A DNA stretch of 37,470 bases. Origin: a virus. The translations under genes were made by a program, and so were the position numbers. The notes under the pieces are model-generated. The model searched no databases. It was given only the letters and a program-made list of their open reading frames with translations, and was not told where the DNA came from. Where the stretch lies: positions 1-37,470 of IMG/VR virus record IMGVR_UViG_3300031141_000017. The stretch is one strand, 5' to 3'. Shown in pieces: positions 9,184 through 18,114 of this stretch (positions are counted from its first letter, which is position 1; the number at the start of each line of letters is the position of its first letter).

Positions 9184-11177
9184 TAAAATAACCCCGATTT
9201 GCCGACACCAGCGGCTGCTGATAGTCCTGCTACGCCCAAACCAAGTATTTGTTGGGCAGGTGAAGTGCTTGGAGAAGTAGAAGACGTAATAGACTGCTGA
9301 CTAGTCGGCGCACCTTTATATATGTCGGACAAAAATCCAACACGTTGATATGGTTCGTAAAGCCTTTCCATCTGCGTTTGACGGCCTGCTTCAAGTTCTG
9401 CTTGCTGCTGTGCTTGTTGTTGCTTACCAAGATCAAACGTAAACCCTGATTCTTTCTGCTGTAGACCTTGACCCAATTCACCGAGGGCCGCTTGACGCAT
9501 TCCAAGATCCGCTTGACCTGACCCTTGGGCCAGATTAAGTTGGCCGTATGAAGTTCCGAGACCGCCGATACCTTCACCTATTCTACTCTGTAATTCGTTT
9601 CCTTGCACCCCAAAGGCACCCGCTTGTTGAGCGCCTTGCATTCCGATTTGAGCTTGGGATTGACCTAATCCACCTGCCTGTCCTGCAAGTTGTGCCGCTA
9701 ACTGCTCTGTTGAGATGCCCATTTGAGCAGCTTGTTGAGCAATAGAAGCCTGTTGCGTTGCACCAGAAAGGCCTAACTGACCCATCTGCGAGGTTAACTG
9801 ACCGCTTAATTGTGCAGCGGACATACCCGTAGAGGCTTGAAGTTGTTGTAAATTCATTCCTGTCTGAGCAAGTGCTTGTGCGTTAGCCGCGGCCATCTGT
9901 TCGCCAGATAACCCTAACTGTCCTGCGGTTTGAGCCGCAGATAGACTTAATTGTCCACCTTGCTGCGCGGTTTGCGCCGCTAACTGCTCTGCAGATAACC
10001 CTAACTGTCCTGCCGCTTGTGCTGCCGCAATACCAGATTGAGCACCTTGAGCGCCGAGAGCACCAGTAAGTTGTGCCGCTTGTAAGCTGCGGCCTTGTTG
10101 TGATTCAAAAGCTTGTTGCGCACGTTGTGATGCGCTGTCAAAACCTTGCTGACGCATTCCAGCCGCAGTGCGGCCTTGTTGCTCAAGAATGTTTCGGCTT
10201 AGTTCTGAATCTACTATGCCTTGGCGAGATCCGCCAAAAGCACCTGCGCCTACGGCTTGAGCATCAGCAGAAAGCTGTTGAATATCGCCAGCACGTTGAA
10301 TATCTGCCATAGCTTGTTGCACGGCAGCGTCTTCGTATTGATTCATGTAAGAACTAGCACTAGTGGGATCATAAGCACCCGTTGCGCCTGCTAATCCTGC
10401 AATACCTTGTTGAGCGGTTTGTGTGCCAAAAGCACCTGCTTGTTGTAAAGCTTGAGCCGCCGTTCCTGTAATACCTCGAGCACCAGCAATAGCTGTTCCA
10501 GTGCCTAGCTGAGATTGACGAGCCGCCTCTAATGCCGCAATGCCTGCGGAGGAAGTACCCGCTCGTGCTGCATCAGTAACACCCGATAAACTTTGTCCAA
10601 GCGTTGTACCTACACCTTGGTTAGACGCTGCCGTTAATGCTTGTCCCGCCTGACCCAAAGAACGCTGATTACCTAGTTGAGCATTGTTTAAAACAGTGGG
10701 TATCTGACTCGAGGCAGAACCTAACGCCGTTTGTCCAGCTAAAGCCGCGGCCCGTGCGTTCTCAGCCGCGGTCCCCAGTGCGCCTGTGGCTGTTTGAGTC
10801 GCACCTGCACCGTAATCAATAGCGTTTTGGATACCTAATTGAGCAGCGGATATTTGTTGCTGATTGTTGCCCGCGGCACCACGCATAAGACCCGCGGCTT
10901 CTGTTTGATAAGGACTTGCGGCTCCCATTGTAGAGCCAATCGTGCTTTGCGCATCACCTAATGTGTATCCAGCTTGCTCTAAATAAGGCTGGTAACCGCC
11001 GATACCCGCTTGCGCGATTTCAGTAGCGTTTATTTGAAGCGCCGACATCTCCGCAACTACTTGTGCGGGAATAGCGACGCCTGTATCAGCCAGTGCTTTA
11101 GCCGATTGAAGGAGGGCTAGCTTGTAGGCCTCAATCTCGGGAGCTTCTCTGACAATTTGTTCTTGAGTTTCAGCCAT
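9183..11177 (-). CDS. Gln/Ala/Gly-repeat virion protein, putative ejection protein (664 aa)
   Basis: The N-terminus (ETQEQIVREAPEIEAYKLAL) and C-terminus (PYQRVGFLSDIYKGAP, then a Ser/Thr-rich linker and a Gly/Ala-rich tail ending KSGLF) resemble a family I know from marine phage virion proteins. Between them are about 400 residues of degenerate Ala/Gln/Gly/Leu repeats such as AAQTAGQLGLSGEQMAAANA, about 14-18 residues per unit, and a conserved patch GAFGGSRQGIVDSELSRNIL near residue 320. The pattern predicts long amphipathic helices, as in ejected core proteins that line a transperiplasmic channel. That role is inferred. Both ends are coupled to neighbours by TAATG overlaps. Confidence 0.85.
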   Translation of the reverse strand: MAETQEQIVREAPEIEAYKLALLQSAKALADTGVAIPAQVVAEMSALQINATEIAQAGIGGYQPYLEQAGYTLGDAQSTIGSTMGAASPYQTEAAGLMRGAAGNNQQQISAAQLGIQNAIDYGAGATQTATGALGTAAENARAAALAGQTALGSASSQIPTVLNNAQLGNQRSLGQAGQALTAASNQGVGTTLGQSLSGVTDAARAGTSSAGIAALEAARQSQLGTGTAIAGARGITGTAAQALQQAGAFGTQTAQQGIAGLAGATGAYDPTSASSYMNQYEDAAVQQAMADIQRAGDIQQLSADAQAVGAGAFGGSRQGIVDSELSRNILEQQGRTAAGMRQQGFDSASQRAQQAFESQQGRSLQAAQLTGALGAQGAQSGIAAAQAAGQLGLSAEQLAAQTAQQGGQLSLSAAQTAGQLGLSGEQMAAANAQALAQTGMNLQQLQASTGMSAAQLSGQLTSQMGQLGLSGATQQASIAQQAAQMGISTEQLAAQLAGQAGGLGQSQAQIGMQGAQQAGAFGVQGNELQSRIGEGIGGLGTSYGQLNLAQGSGQADLGMRQAALGELGQGLQQKESGFTFDLGKQQQAQQQAELEAGRQTQMERLYEPYQRVGFLSDIYKGAPTSQQSITSSTSPSTSPAQQILGLGVAGLSAAAGVGKSGLF

Positions 11178-12895
11178 TACGCTGTATTCCTCCCACGGCT
11201 TTCGAGATTACGCATGACTGAATACATATTCTGGATACCGCTGTTAAGGTTTCCGTTACCCAAGCCGCGGACTGCGTCAGTGGTCATTACAAATTCGCCG
11301 GGCATTAACATCGCCCTAACACTATCCTGTCCCGCAACACCTTCGGTAGGCGCAATGCCTCCATTACGGCGTGGGAAGATAGGACCGCCTTCGGCTGCTG
11401 CTTGCACATAAGGGCGTGCAAAAGGACCGCTCGGCACACTGCCTCTCAAGTAATCGTTAGGAGACATAGCGGGCATCGCGGCATAGCTAGTTGGAGCGGT
11501 GTACATAGAAGAAGCCGTAGACACTATGTCTTCGTATTCTCCTGTTTCAGGGTTTAGTCTAATATTGCCTAACTCTGAAATTAAATACTTACTTGGATCG
11601 GCTTCGATCAAGTCAGATCCTGTAATCACAGTGCCGTCTGGGTTGCGACCTGCTAAGTTTACGGGCTCTTGCTCTGGAACTTCAAATGCGCCTGCGCCAG
11701 CCGCTAGTGCGGTGCCTGCTAATACGCTAGGTCCGTATCGAGCTAACATGCCGGGTTGCGCCGAATCATAAGCGTTTTGTAATCCCTGTTGTGTTACGGC
11801 AAATCCGTCTGTTGCAGCTTCAAGTTTATACGCTTGTTTAGCTTTTTCTCCCGCTGTTATTAGATCTGCTTTGGTTTCACCACCACGGAAAGCAAGATCT
11901 CCCGCTCTAGTGACTTGCTCGTCAAAGGGTAAGTCAAGGAAGGAGGTTTCTGGGCCAAGTGCTACAGAAGAATCTGCGGTTTGTAACCCTCGTCCGTAGC
12001 GCCCCATAGAATTAACTGTTTCGCCTAATTTATCAACTGATTCGTTCATGCCTGCCGTCGGCGTCACATTGCTGTTTAATTGTTGAGTTGCCTCTTGAGG
12101 CTTAAATTTAAACTCTGATGCGTCAACCTTAACATTTGCTGTAGGGTCAGATTTGCCAAGAAAATCACTAAAACTGGATTTAGTATTTTCAAAAGCTTGA
12201 CTAAAACGTGCGGAAGGATCAGCGAAGGCATCAGCAACGCCTTTCATTCCACCCGTAGCACCTGCGTAAGCCGCGCCCGTAGCACCTGCGATAAGACTCG
12301 ACTTCAAGGCATCGCCTATATCACCACCATTAATTAACGTGGATATGCCCGAACCCATCGCTGCGCCGTAGACAGGACCGAGGCCCGTGGCTGCCAAAGC
12401 AATAGGAAGTATAATAGGAGCGAGTTTCTTAACGACTTTAACAACGCTTTTAAAAGCACTTTTTACGCCGCCAACAATGCTCTTGAATATCTTACCTAAG
12501 AAGAACTCAGGTAAACCTGTAGTGGGGTTAATAGAGTTACTGTCGCCACCAACTACATAACGCTCAGGATCTTCTAAACCTGCTTCAATCAGCATCTCAA
12601 AGATACGGTTCTTTGTATCTTCGTTTTCAAGGAATTGGAAAGGTATAACTAACTCACCCTTGGCAACGTGTGCAAGAAATTTGTCTTCGTTTCGTCCATA
12701 AGTTGCCATTTTCTTAGCAATCTCTGGGAACTGCGCGATTCCAGTGTCCCCGAAGTCTTCATCTTCGTCTTCGTCTTTGCCGTATATGGCTTCTGCTTCG
12801 TCATCGTCCATGACAAAGTCACCAATACCGCCTTCAGGAACTTCAACTTCTTCTATTTCATCAATTTCTTGAATCTTTTTTGCTGTTGCTGCCAT
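11177..12895 (-). CDS. Putative virion structural protein with GEFV motifs (572 aa)
   Basis: Residues 1-50 are strongly acidic. A conserved patch MATYGRNEDKFLAHVAKGEL lies near 63-82, followed by INPTTGLPEFFLGKIF. A Lys-rich then hydrophobic Gly/Ala segment runs from about 135 to 215 (VVKKLAPIILPIALAATGLG onward), possibly membrane-active. The C-terminus has AAEGGPIFPRRNGG and then MLMPGEFVMTTDAVRGLGNG. I recognise this architecture from marine phage virion proteins of unknown role. Late position suggests an internal, tail-tip or ejection component. The ATG overlaps the TAA of a 30-aa gene (TAATG) and has a GGAG site. Confidence 0.85.
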   Translation of the reverse strand: MAATAKKIQEIDEIEEVEVPEGGIGDFVMDDDEAEAIYGKDEDEDEDFGDTGIAQFPEIAKKMATYGRNEDKFLAHVAKGELVIPFQFLENEDTKNRIFEMLIEAGLEDPERYVVGGDSNSINPTTGLPEFFLGKIFKSIVGGVKSAFKSVVKVVKKLAPIILPIALAATGLGPVYGAAMGSGISTLINGGDIGDALKSSLIAGATGAAYAGATGGMKGVADAFADPSARFSQAFENTKSSFSDFLGKSDPTANVKVDASEFKFKPQEATQQLNSNVTPTAGMNESVDKLGETVNSMGRYGRGLQTADSSVALGPETSFLDLPFDEQVTRAGDLAFRGGETKADLITAGEKAKQAYKLEAATDGFAVTQQGLQNAYDSAQPGMLARYGPSVLAGTALAAGAGAFEVPEQEPVNLAGRNPDGTVITGSDLIEADPSKYLISELGNIRLNPETGEYEDIVSTASSMYTAPTSYAAMPAMSPNDYLRGSVPSGPFARPYVQAAAEGGPIFPRRNGGIAPTEGVAGQDSVRAMLMPGEFVMTTDAVRGLGNGNLNSGIQNMYSVMRNLESRGRNTA

Positions 12896-12987
12896 TATCC
12901 TACTCCACCAATAATGCTGTCAGGTATATTGACCTGTTTTATTGTACTTCGCTTAGACGACATAGTCAAAATAGTCATGCCAATCAT
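12895..12987 (-). CDS. Micro-gene, 30 aa, coupled on both sides
   Basis: This is a short frame in the gap between two clear genes. Its ATG (12985-12987) overlaps the TGA of the 98-aa gene as ATGA. Its TAA (12895-12897) overlaps the ATG of the 572-aa gene as TAATG. The product begins MIGMTILTMSSKRST and ends NIPDSIIGGVG, with no membrane segment long enough to be certain. The overlaps at both ends and the exact filling of the gap support a real translated gene. A pure coupling leader is the alternative. Confidence 0.6.
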   Translation of the reverse strand: MIGMTILTMSSKRSTIKQVNIPDSIIGGVG

Positions 12988-13280
12988 GATGTGGTTACCG
13001 TAACTTGGCCCACGAAACCTGTTCCCGATGATCCCCGTAAATACGGTTTGTTTGTAACAGTGATTCTCAACTCGTCACCATGTTGAAACACACTACCTAC
13101 GGGCAGGCTAACGTTATCCGTTTGTAGGTTTGGCAAGTTTAGCGCAGAAGCTTGCCAAGGTCCGGGATTGCTAACCTGTTCCAAAAACACCGAGAAAGAT
13201 CGGATGATTTCAGCTTGGTATACTTGATCATATCCCGAAGGCGGAATAGGAAAGAACGGTAATACTAATCCTCTACTCAT
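12984..13280 (-). CDS. Conserved small virion-type protein (98 aa) with VGQVTVTTS tail
   Basis: The sequence resembles small proteins that sit next to the tail hub in marine phages: LPFFPIPPSGYDQVYQAEII, SFSVFLEQVSNPG, a central LNLPNL segment, and a C-terminal beta segment ending GTGFVGQVTVTTS. No catalytic motif was seen. The last residues match the end of the 108-aa protein encoded at 24799-25125. Start and stop overlap the neighbours by four bases each (ATGA), which suggests it is made in step with the hub protein. Confidence 0.85.
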   Translation of the reverse strand: MSRGLVLPFFPIPPSGYDQVYQAEIIRSFSVFLEQVSNPGPWQASALNLPNLQTDNVSLPVGSVFQHGDELRITVTNKPYLRGSSGTGFVGQVTVTTS

Positions 13281-15217
13281 CGGCGGCCATCCGGTCTAAT
13301 GTCTACACGCGGTGTTCCTAACCGCCATTCCACCCCTGTAGTGGCGGAATTAATTTTAAGGGAGAAAGATCGACCTCTTAGCCTAACGTATACTTGATCT
13401 GTGAATTGTTCTACTGGCGTAGTGGCGGATCTTGTGACTGCGTTAACATTTGTGCCTGTGTAATCTGCGCCGGGAAATTGCCTACTTTCTAACGTCATAG
13501 ACACCGTAGGGGAAGAGGCTGTAGAACCCGCAAAAGTAATGTCAGGTATAAGCCTAGTTAAAAATACAAAGCTGTCTCCAGCACCTAATGACATCTGACT
13601 ACTTTCAATGAAAGAGGGGATTGCCGTAGGAGGGTTTTGACTACCATCATCACTTCCAAACTCATGGTAATACAAATGGCCGTCTAACGCGGCCGCAACA
13701 GGAAAAGGAGAAATGCCTCTATCTACCCATGCCGAACGAGTTAGTGCGCCGTAATACCAAGCTTTTTCTTGGTAGTTATAGATGACATATCGATCCACAT
13801 TAGCCGACGATGCAGAGGGGTAAAACCACCATATTTCAGAATAGCTAGAGTTTACTCCGCAAGTGACTTTTTCTATCTGTCCATTGTTAAAATCATCAAA
13901 TATATAAGATCGTACAGAGCATGGTAGTTTTTGAACTTGACCTGAATAAACGTAAAACGCATCTTCGCCCATCCAATACACCATGTCGTCTACCGCAATA
14001 GCAGATAGAGGGCTGGCAATAGTAAGGTTTTCAGATATTAAACTAATACCAAAAGTAAATGGGGGTCCTAAATACTGCATGGCATGAAGAGAGCGGTCAG
14101 TAAACACCAGTATTTGTTGACGAGTCTCAACTGCCGTAATAATCTGAGAACCTGTACCAATACGCAAATCACCTGCGGTATTGGTAGCTTGTGCCGCCCA
14201 AACCAAGGGGTTGGCTTGGTCTGAGAACCTAATCAAAAGAGGATCTTGTACGCCAATGTTGTCTTGCGGATCGCAACCAAACACTAAAACGTGTCGGTCT
14301 CTATCTGAAACCATAACTTGCTTGGCTACGGTAGGCGCGGTTGAGTCTATTCCCGGTACGTCCGAAAGTGCCACTGCTCTACCATACGTCGGAGTCTGTG
14401 TAGCTATTGATTCATCCCAATAAAATATACCGCCATCACGAACGTTAAGGATTAAATCTTCACCAAAGTTGTCATGGGTCCAAATTCTAAGTGTGTCGCC
14501 AAAAGCTAAAAGGCTTGATCCAAATCCCCAACCAAGACGACCCCATGTTCCTGCGCCCCAACCTGTTCCAGACACCGTAGTATCTAGTCCCGTGTTAACT
14601 TGATAAAGACCCTTACACGCAGATCCGCCGTTTCCAGTGTCCGCAGAAGTAGCCACGACAGGAGTAGGAGTGTATGCGCCGTTTACCGTAATGTTAGGAA
14701 CAATGGCTACTTCTCGAGCCACTATTTGGTAAGAGGCGTCAGTTAAAATAGCCGTAATTTGATATTCTTGGTTTAAAACCGCCGCTGTAATCTTTGCGGT
14801 AGACCCACCTAACGCAACAGCATTTTCAAATGATACGAAATCATTAACAATTGCGCCGTGACCCACGTCAGTCACCGTAAGAGTAGATGATCCGCTAGTC
14901 GCGGAAAACGTAATTGCGCCCGCGGCAGTTGTTTCACGGATCGGGGTTATGTCGTTATAACCACCACCTTCCTCGATGTAATACTTTAAGTGTGTGCCGT
15001 TACCCATGTAACGATCACCTGCTAAAGCTACAAAAGGATGCAGTGCTCGAGAAGTGCCTAAGAAGCTACTGCCCGAAATCTTTTGCCACCCGCCTATTTT
15101 TTCTGGAGTGCCTGCTTGAAAACGTACTTTGTCACAGTCGTACCATCCGCCTTCATTTGAATACGAAGTGGTCTCTCGGTTAACTCCCGGACGAAACTGT
15201 AATTTAGTAAGTGGCAT
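13277..15217 (-). CDS. Tail hub protein, P22 gp10/T7 gp12-like beta-propeller (putative)
   Basis: A 646-aa beta-rich protein with repeated blade-like segments, each built around hydrophobic strands and Trp or Asp turns (for example GWGFGSSLLAFGDTLRIW, QVMVSDRDRHVLVFG, VDDMVYWMGEDAFYVYSGQV, YNYQEKAWYYG). The N-terminus, FRPGVNRETTSYSNEGGWYD and KVRFQAGTPEKIGG, is typical of marine phage homologues of the DNA-stabilising hub proteins of short-tailed phages. In those phages the protein closes the tail tube and carries fibres or the needle. Homology to gp10 is judged from fold-like pattern and position, not alignment. The ATG has a modest AAAGAG site. Confidence 0.65.
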   Translation of the reverse strand: MPLTKLQFRPGVNRETTSYSNEGGWYDCDKVRFQAGTPEKIGGWQKISGSSFLGTSRALHPFVALAGDRYMGNGTHLKYYIEEGGGYNDITPIRETTAAGAITFSATSGSSTLTVTDVGHGAIVNDFVSFENAVALGGSTAKITAAVLNQEYQITAILTDASYQIVAREVAIVPNITVNGAYTPTPVVATSADTGNGGSACKGLYQVNTGLDTTVSGTGWGAGTWGRLGWGFGSSLLAFGDTLRIWTHDNFGEDLILNVRDGGIFYWDESIATQTPTYGRAVALSDVPGIDSTAPTVAKQVMVSDRDRHVLVFGCDPQDNIGVQDPLLIRFSDQANPLVWAAQATNTAGDLRIGTGSQIITAVETRQQILVFTDRSLHAMQYLGPPFTFGISLISENLTIASPLSAIAVDDMVYWMGEDAFYVYSGQVQKLPCSVRSYIFDDFNNGQIEKVTCGVNSSYSEIWWFYPSASSANVDRYVIYNYQEKAWYYGALTRSAWVDRGISPFPVAAALDGHLYYHEFGSDDGSQNPPTAIPSFIESSQMSLGAGDSFVFLTRLIPDITFAGSTASSPTVSMTLESRQFPGADYTGTNVNAVTRSATTPVEQFTDQVYVRLRGRSFSLKINSATTGVEWRLGTPRVDIRPDGRR

Positions 15218-15244
15218 AGTGTCGTTTCTCTTTATCTTTTACGG

Positions 15245-15667
15245 TTATTCCTTAAAGTAAACTAATACTCCAACGGCGGCACCCATAATTAAAATTAGTA
15301 TACCAAAAACTTTCACGGCTAAGGATAGATTTTCTTCTAATGCTTTTTGTTTAGCCCTACGCTTTTTAGATTCAACCTTTTGTTTCTTGTAAAACTCTTC
15401 TCTAAATTGCTGATACTTATAATAGCCTAAAAGTCCTTGCTTGTTTAACATCCACGCCAATTCTTCTTCTTGTCGTACTAAAGCTTGTTTTGCTTGATAA
15501 GCAGCTAAGACATCACCTGTACCTAGCTTTGCTTTCTGCTCAATAGCTTGGCTTGCCCCAAAGTATTTAGTTAACGCAGAGCCCGCGTCTGCGATTTCTT
15601 TGCCGTTAGATAAGGTGGTTTTAATAACCTTAAAGGCAGCGTTAGCTATCATTAATTCAGCTAACAT
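15245..15667 (-). CDS. Coiled-coil protein with C-terminal membrane anchor (140 aa)
   Basis: Residues about 1-105 are helical and charged, with a Lys/Arg/Glu-rich coiled coil (FREEFYKKQKVESKKRRAKQ). Residues about 115-137 are one membrane segment (VFGILILIMGAAVGVLVYF). I have seen proteins of this layout near the tail genes of marine phages, without a known function. The frame extends to a TTG at 15679, but the ATG at 15667 has a GGGTGG element just upstream and only a 7-base overlap with the previous stop, so it is preferred. It could be a lysis accessory or a virion membrane-interacting protein. Confidence 0.8.
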   Translation of the reverse strand: MLAELMIANAAFKVIKTTLSNGKEIADAGSALTKYFGASQAIEQKAKLGTGDVLAAYQAKQALVRQEEELAWMLNKQGLLGYYKYQQFREEFYKKQKVESKKRRAKQKALEENLSLAVKVFGILILIMGAAVGVLVYFKE

Positions 15668-15852
15668 TTTGCCACCCAATGCAGCGTGGACATAGGGCCG
15701 TGCTGCTTGTAAGCTACAATCCCCGTTATACGCTGTACACTATATCGCTCTGTTACATCAGTTGTTTGAGGTTCATTAATTAGAACCTGTCCAACAGGTG
15801 CGGTAGCAGGTGCAACATATACGGGATATACCTCGCTGATCGTAGACCACAT
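15661..15852 (-). CDS. Small hypothetical protein (63 aa)
   Basis: Not recognised. The product starts MWSTISEVYPVYVAPATAPV and ends STLHWVAKC. It fits exactly between two coding genes: it starts 7 bases after the upstream stop and its stop overlaps the next ATG. The ribosome site is weak, so translation may depend on coupling. The segment would otherwise be an unusual 190-base gap in a compact operon, which supports it being real. Confidence 0.65.
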   Translation of the reverse strand: MWSTISEVYPVYVAPATAPVGQVLINEPQTTDVTERYSVQRITGIVAYKQHGPMSTLHWVAKC

Positions 15853-15859
15853 TGCTAAA

Positions 15860-16069
15860 TTAAGCAGCCGCTGCTGTGATTGCTTTCATATCTTCTGTAG
15901 TCCAGTAATCTTTAGCAAGCATGAGAACCAAATGTTCTTTGTTACGTGCTAAGGTATCTGTCCAATCATCGTCAGACATATCGGCTGGCTTACCTGCCTT
16001 GATTAGGGCTACTGAGTCACCACACGCTACGTAGTGTGCTGCGATTTCTACTGCTGTTAATTCTTCCAT
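15860..16069 (-). CDS. Small acidic conserved protein (69 aa)
   Basis: A helical acidic protein: ELTAVEIAAHYVACGDSVAL, then AGKPADMSDDDWTDTLARN and a C-terminal helix EHLVLMLAKDYWTTEDMKAI. Similar small proteins occur beside fibre genes in marine phages; the role is unknown. It could be a fibre assembly factor, by position only. The ATG has a GGAT element, and the gene follows the S74 fibre by four bases. Confidence 0.8.
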   Translation of the reverse strand: MEELTAVEIAAHYVACGDSVALIKAGKPADMSDDDWTDTLARNKEHLVLMLAKDYWTTEDMKAITAAAA

Positions 16070-16073
16070 TGTT

Positions 16074-18110
16074 CTATCCTTCTAGTGTTGTGATACGTGC
16101 AGCGAGTGCTGCGTTTTGGGTTGATAATTCTTGGATTGCTTTAGTTAAAATGGGGATTAAGGCTCCATCTGCTACCTCTTGAGAACCATCTTCTCTGCTA
16201 TTCCACATCTGGAATCCATCTTTTATTTCAGAATGTGAATCCATAACAGTCTTAACTTCTTGTGCTATAAATCCATGATTAGTTTGTGTGTTTTTAAATA
16301 CTTCTGTTGAGTCTGCTTTATAAGCTCTAAAAGTTTCTGGTAGTTCACCTAAAGTTTTATAGTTCCAAGTCACTGGACGTAGTGCGTTAACAAATGATAA
16401 TCCCGCAGTTGATGAAGTTATGTCTTTCTTATATCGTTCATCAGATACAGTGGCCCAGTTAGTGCTACCATGAGAAGTTCTTATGTCAGATGTTCCGTAG
16501 CCTATCGTAGTGGTGCTGGCTGAACCAGCCACATCATATCCAAAGGCATTAGACTCTGAACCAGTAGCCTGACCATGTACATTTGCCCCTATAAATGTAT
16601 TTCTTCCACCCGTAGTAAGTGCTTCACCAGAGACTCCTGCTCTATATCCTATAATAGTGTTTGAAGCACCCGTAGTTATGGAAGATCCAGCATTCTTACC
16701 AAGCACTGAATTATAACTAGCAGTAGTAGCAGCCTGTAAAGCATTCTGACCAAAAGCCGCATTCTGTTGGCCTGTGGTGTTAGTATATAAAGCGGCATAG
16801 CCTACAGCAGTATTATGTGGCCCTGTGGTGTTATTATATAAAGCAACATAACCTACAGCAGTATTCTCTCCACCTGTAGTATTAGCATTTAATGATGCTA
16901 AACCTATCGCAACATTACTAGAACCAGTAGTGTTAGTAGTCATAGCAGCCTTACCAACTGCGGTATTATTAGAACCTGTGGTGTTAGCGTCTAACGCTTG
17001 ATACCCAACAGCAACATTAGCTCCACCTGTTGTGTTAACTTGCATAGCAGAGGAGCCAACTGCGGTATTAGTAGCACCTGTAGTGTTAGATATTAAAGCA
17101 ATTCTACCTACTGCTACGTTGTTTGCGCCCGTGGTATTTTGCTCCATAGCACCTGTACCCACAGCAGTATTATCAGATGCGGTGGTGTTAGCATACAAAG
17201 CAGTTCTACCAATGGCAACATTGTACTGGCCTGTAGTGTTGGTATACAAAGCAGTTCTACCATGAGCGGTATTGTAACTACCTGTGGTGTTAGCTCTTAA
17301 CGATTGAAAACCAACGGCAGTATTGTCTAAGCCTGTGGTGTTAGCCTCTAAAGACCCTGTTCCAACAGCTACGTCACTTGCACCAGTAGTGTTAAGTGCA
17401 AGTGAGTTATAGCCTACGGCTGTGTTATCTGCACCTGTGGTGTTAGTTGTTAAAGAGTTTCTTCCTACAGCCGTATTTGCACCTGCTGTAGTGTTAGCAT
17501 TTAAAGCACCTTGACCAACTGCGGTATTTAAAGCACCCGTAGTATTGCTTGCAAGAGAGGCATCACCGACAGCAGTGTTGAACTGACCTGTTGTGGACAA
17601 CTGTAGTGCAAATGTTCCTACTGCTGTGTTGTATGCCGCAGTAGTGTTAGTACCTAACGCACTTTTACCTACAGCCGTATTACGAGTACCTGTAGTGTTA
17701 GCGTCTAAACATTGAAAGCCAACAGCAGTGTTACTAGCACCTGTAGTGTTAGCTAGCAAAGAATAATAACCAACCGCAGTGTTTTCAGAAGCTGTAGTAT
17801 TATTTAACAAAGAGGCGTGACCTACAGCAGTGTTACTAGCACCTGTGGTGTTATCTCTTAAACTGTTGTCACCTAAAGAACTATTAGCAGAGGCTGTAGT
17901 GTTAGCAGTTAAAGAATTATTACCAAAGGCTACGTTGTTATCACCTGTAGTAATAGCAGTGCCAGCATTAGTACCAACTAACGTATTCTCATTGCCACCA
18001 GACGTAATACTGTCGCCAGCAGTAGAACCAGCTACAAAGTTGTTATTACCTAGCGTGTTAGTAACGATACCTTCTGTTGTGACTGCCGCACCCGTTATAA
18101 TAGTAGGCAT
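16074..18110 (-). CDS. Tail fibre/adhesin with YadA-head-like repeats and S74 chaperone domain (678 aa)
   Basis: A short N-terminal segment (about 57 residues) is followed by about 25 units of 17 residues with consensus xNTAVGxxALxxNTTGx (residues about 58-482). This pattern resembles the left-handed beta-roll of trimeric autotransporter heads. After a degenerate unit region comes a C-terminal intramolecular chaperone of the S74 type. It starts at SDERYKKDI (Ser near 556, the expected self-cleavage site with the downstream Lys), has GFIAQEV, and ends in a coiled coil QELSTQNAALAARITTLEG. In known S74 fibres the chaperone trimerises the shaft and is then released. Unlike its upstream paralogue it lacks an obvious virion-docking N-terminus. 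Likely role: host binding. Confidence 0.85.
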   Translation of the reverse strand: MPTIITGAAVTTEGIVTNTLGNNNFVAGSTAGDSITSGGNENTLVGTNAGTAITTGDNNVAFGNNSLTANTTASANSSLGDNSLRDNTTGASNTAVGHASLLNNTTASENTAVGYYSLLANTTGASNTAVGFQCLDANTTGTRNTAVGKSALGTNTTAAYNTAVGTFALQLSTTGQFNTAVGDASLASNTTGALNTAVGQGALNANTTAGANTAVGRNSLTTNTTGADNTAVGYNSLALNTTGASDVAVGTGSLEANTTGLDNTAVGFQSLRANTTGSYNTAHGRTALYTNTTGQYNVAIGRTALYANTTASDNTAVGTGAMEQNTTGANNVAVGRIALISNTTGATNTAVGSSAMQVNTTGGANVAVGYQALDANTTGSNNTAVGKAAMTTNTTGSSNVAIGLASLNANTTGGENTAVGYVALYNNTTGPHNTAVGYAALYTNTTGQQNAAFGQNALQAATTASYNSVLGKNAGSSITTGASNTIIGYRAGVSGEALTTGGRNTFIGANVHGQATGSESNAFGYDVAGSASTTTIGYGTSDIRTSHGSTNWATVSDERYKKDITSSTAGLSFVNALRPVTWNYKTLGELPETFRAYKADSTEVFKNTQTNHGFIAQEVKTVMDSHSEIKDGFQMWNSREDGSQEVADGALIPILTKAIQELSTQNAALAARITTLEG
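16665..17939 (-). repeat. About 25 tandem 51-bp units coding xNTAVGxxALxxNTTGx
   Basis: Each unit is 17 codons. On the plus strand a recurring word of the type cctgtggtgttagc marks each repeat. Copies have diverged in the variable positions but keep NTAVG and NTTG. The DNA is a good substrate for recombination between units and with the paralogous gene next to it. Confidence 0.9.
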
Positions 18111-18114
18111 TGTT

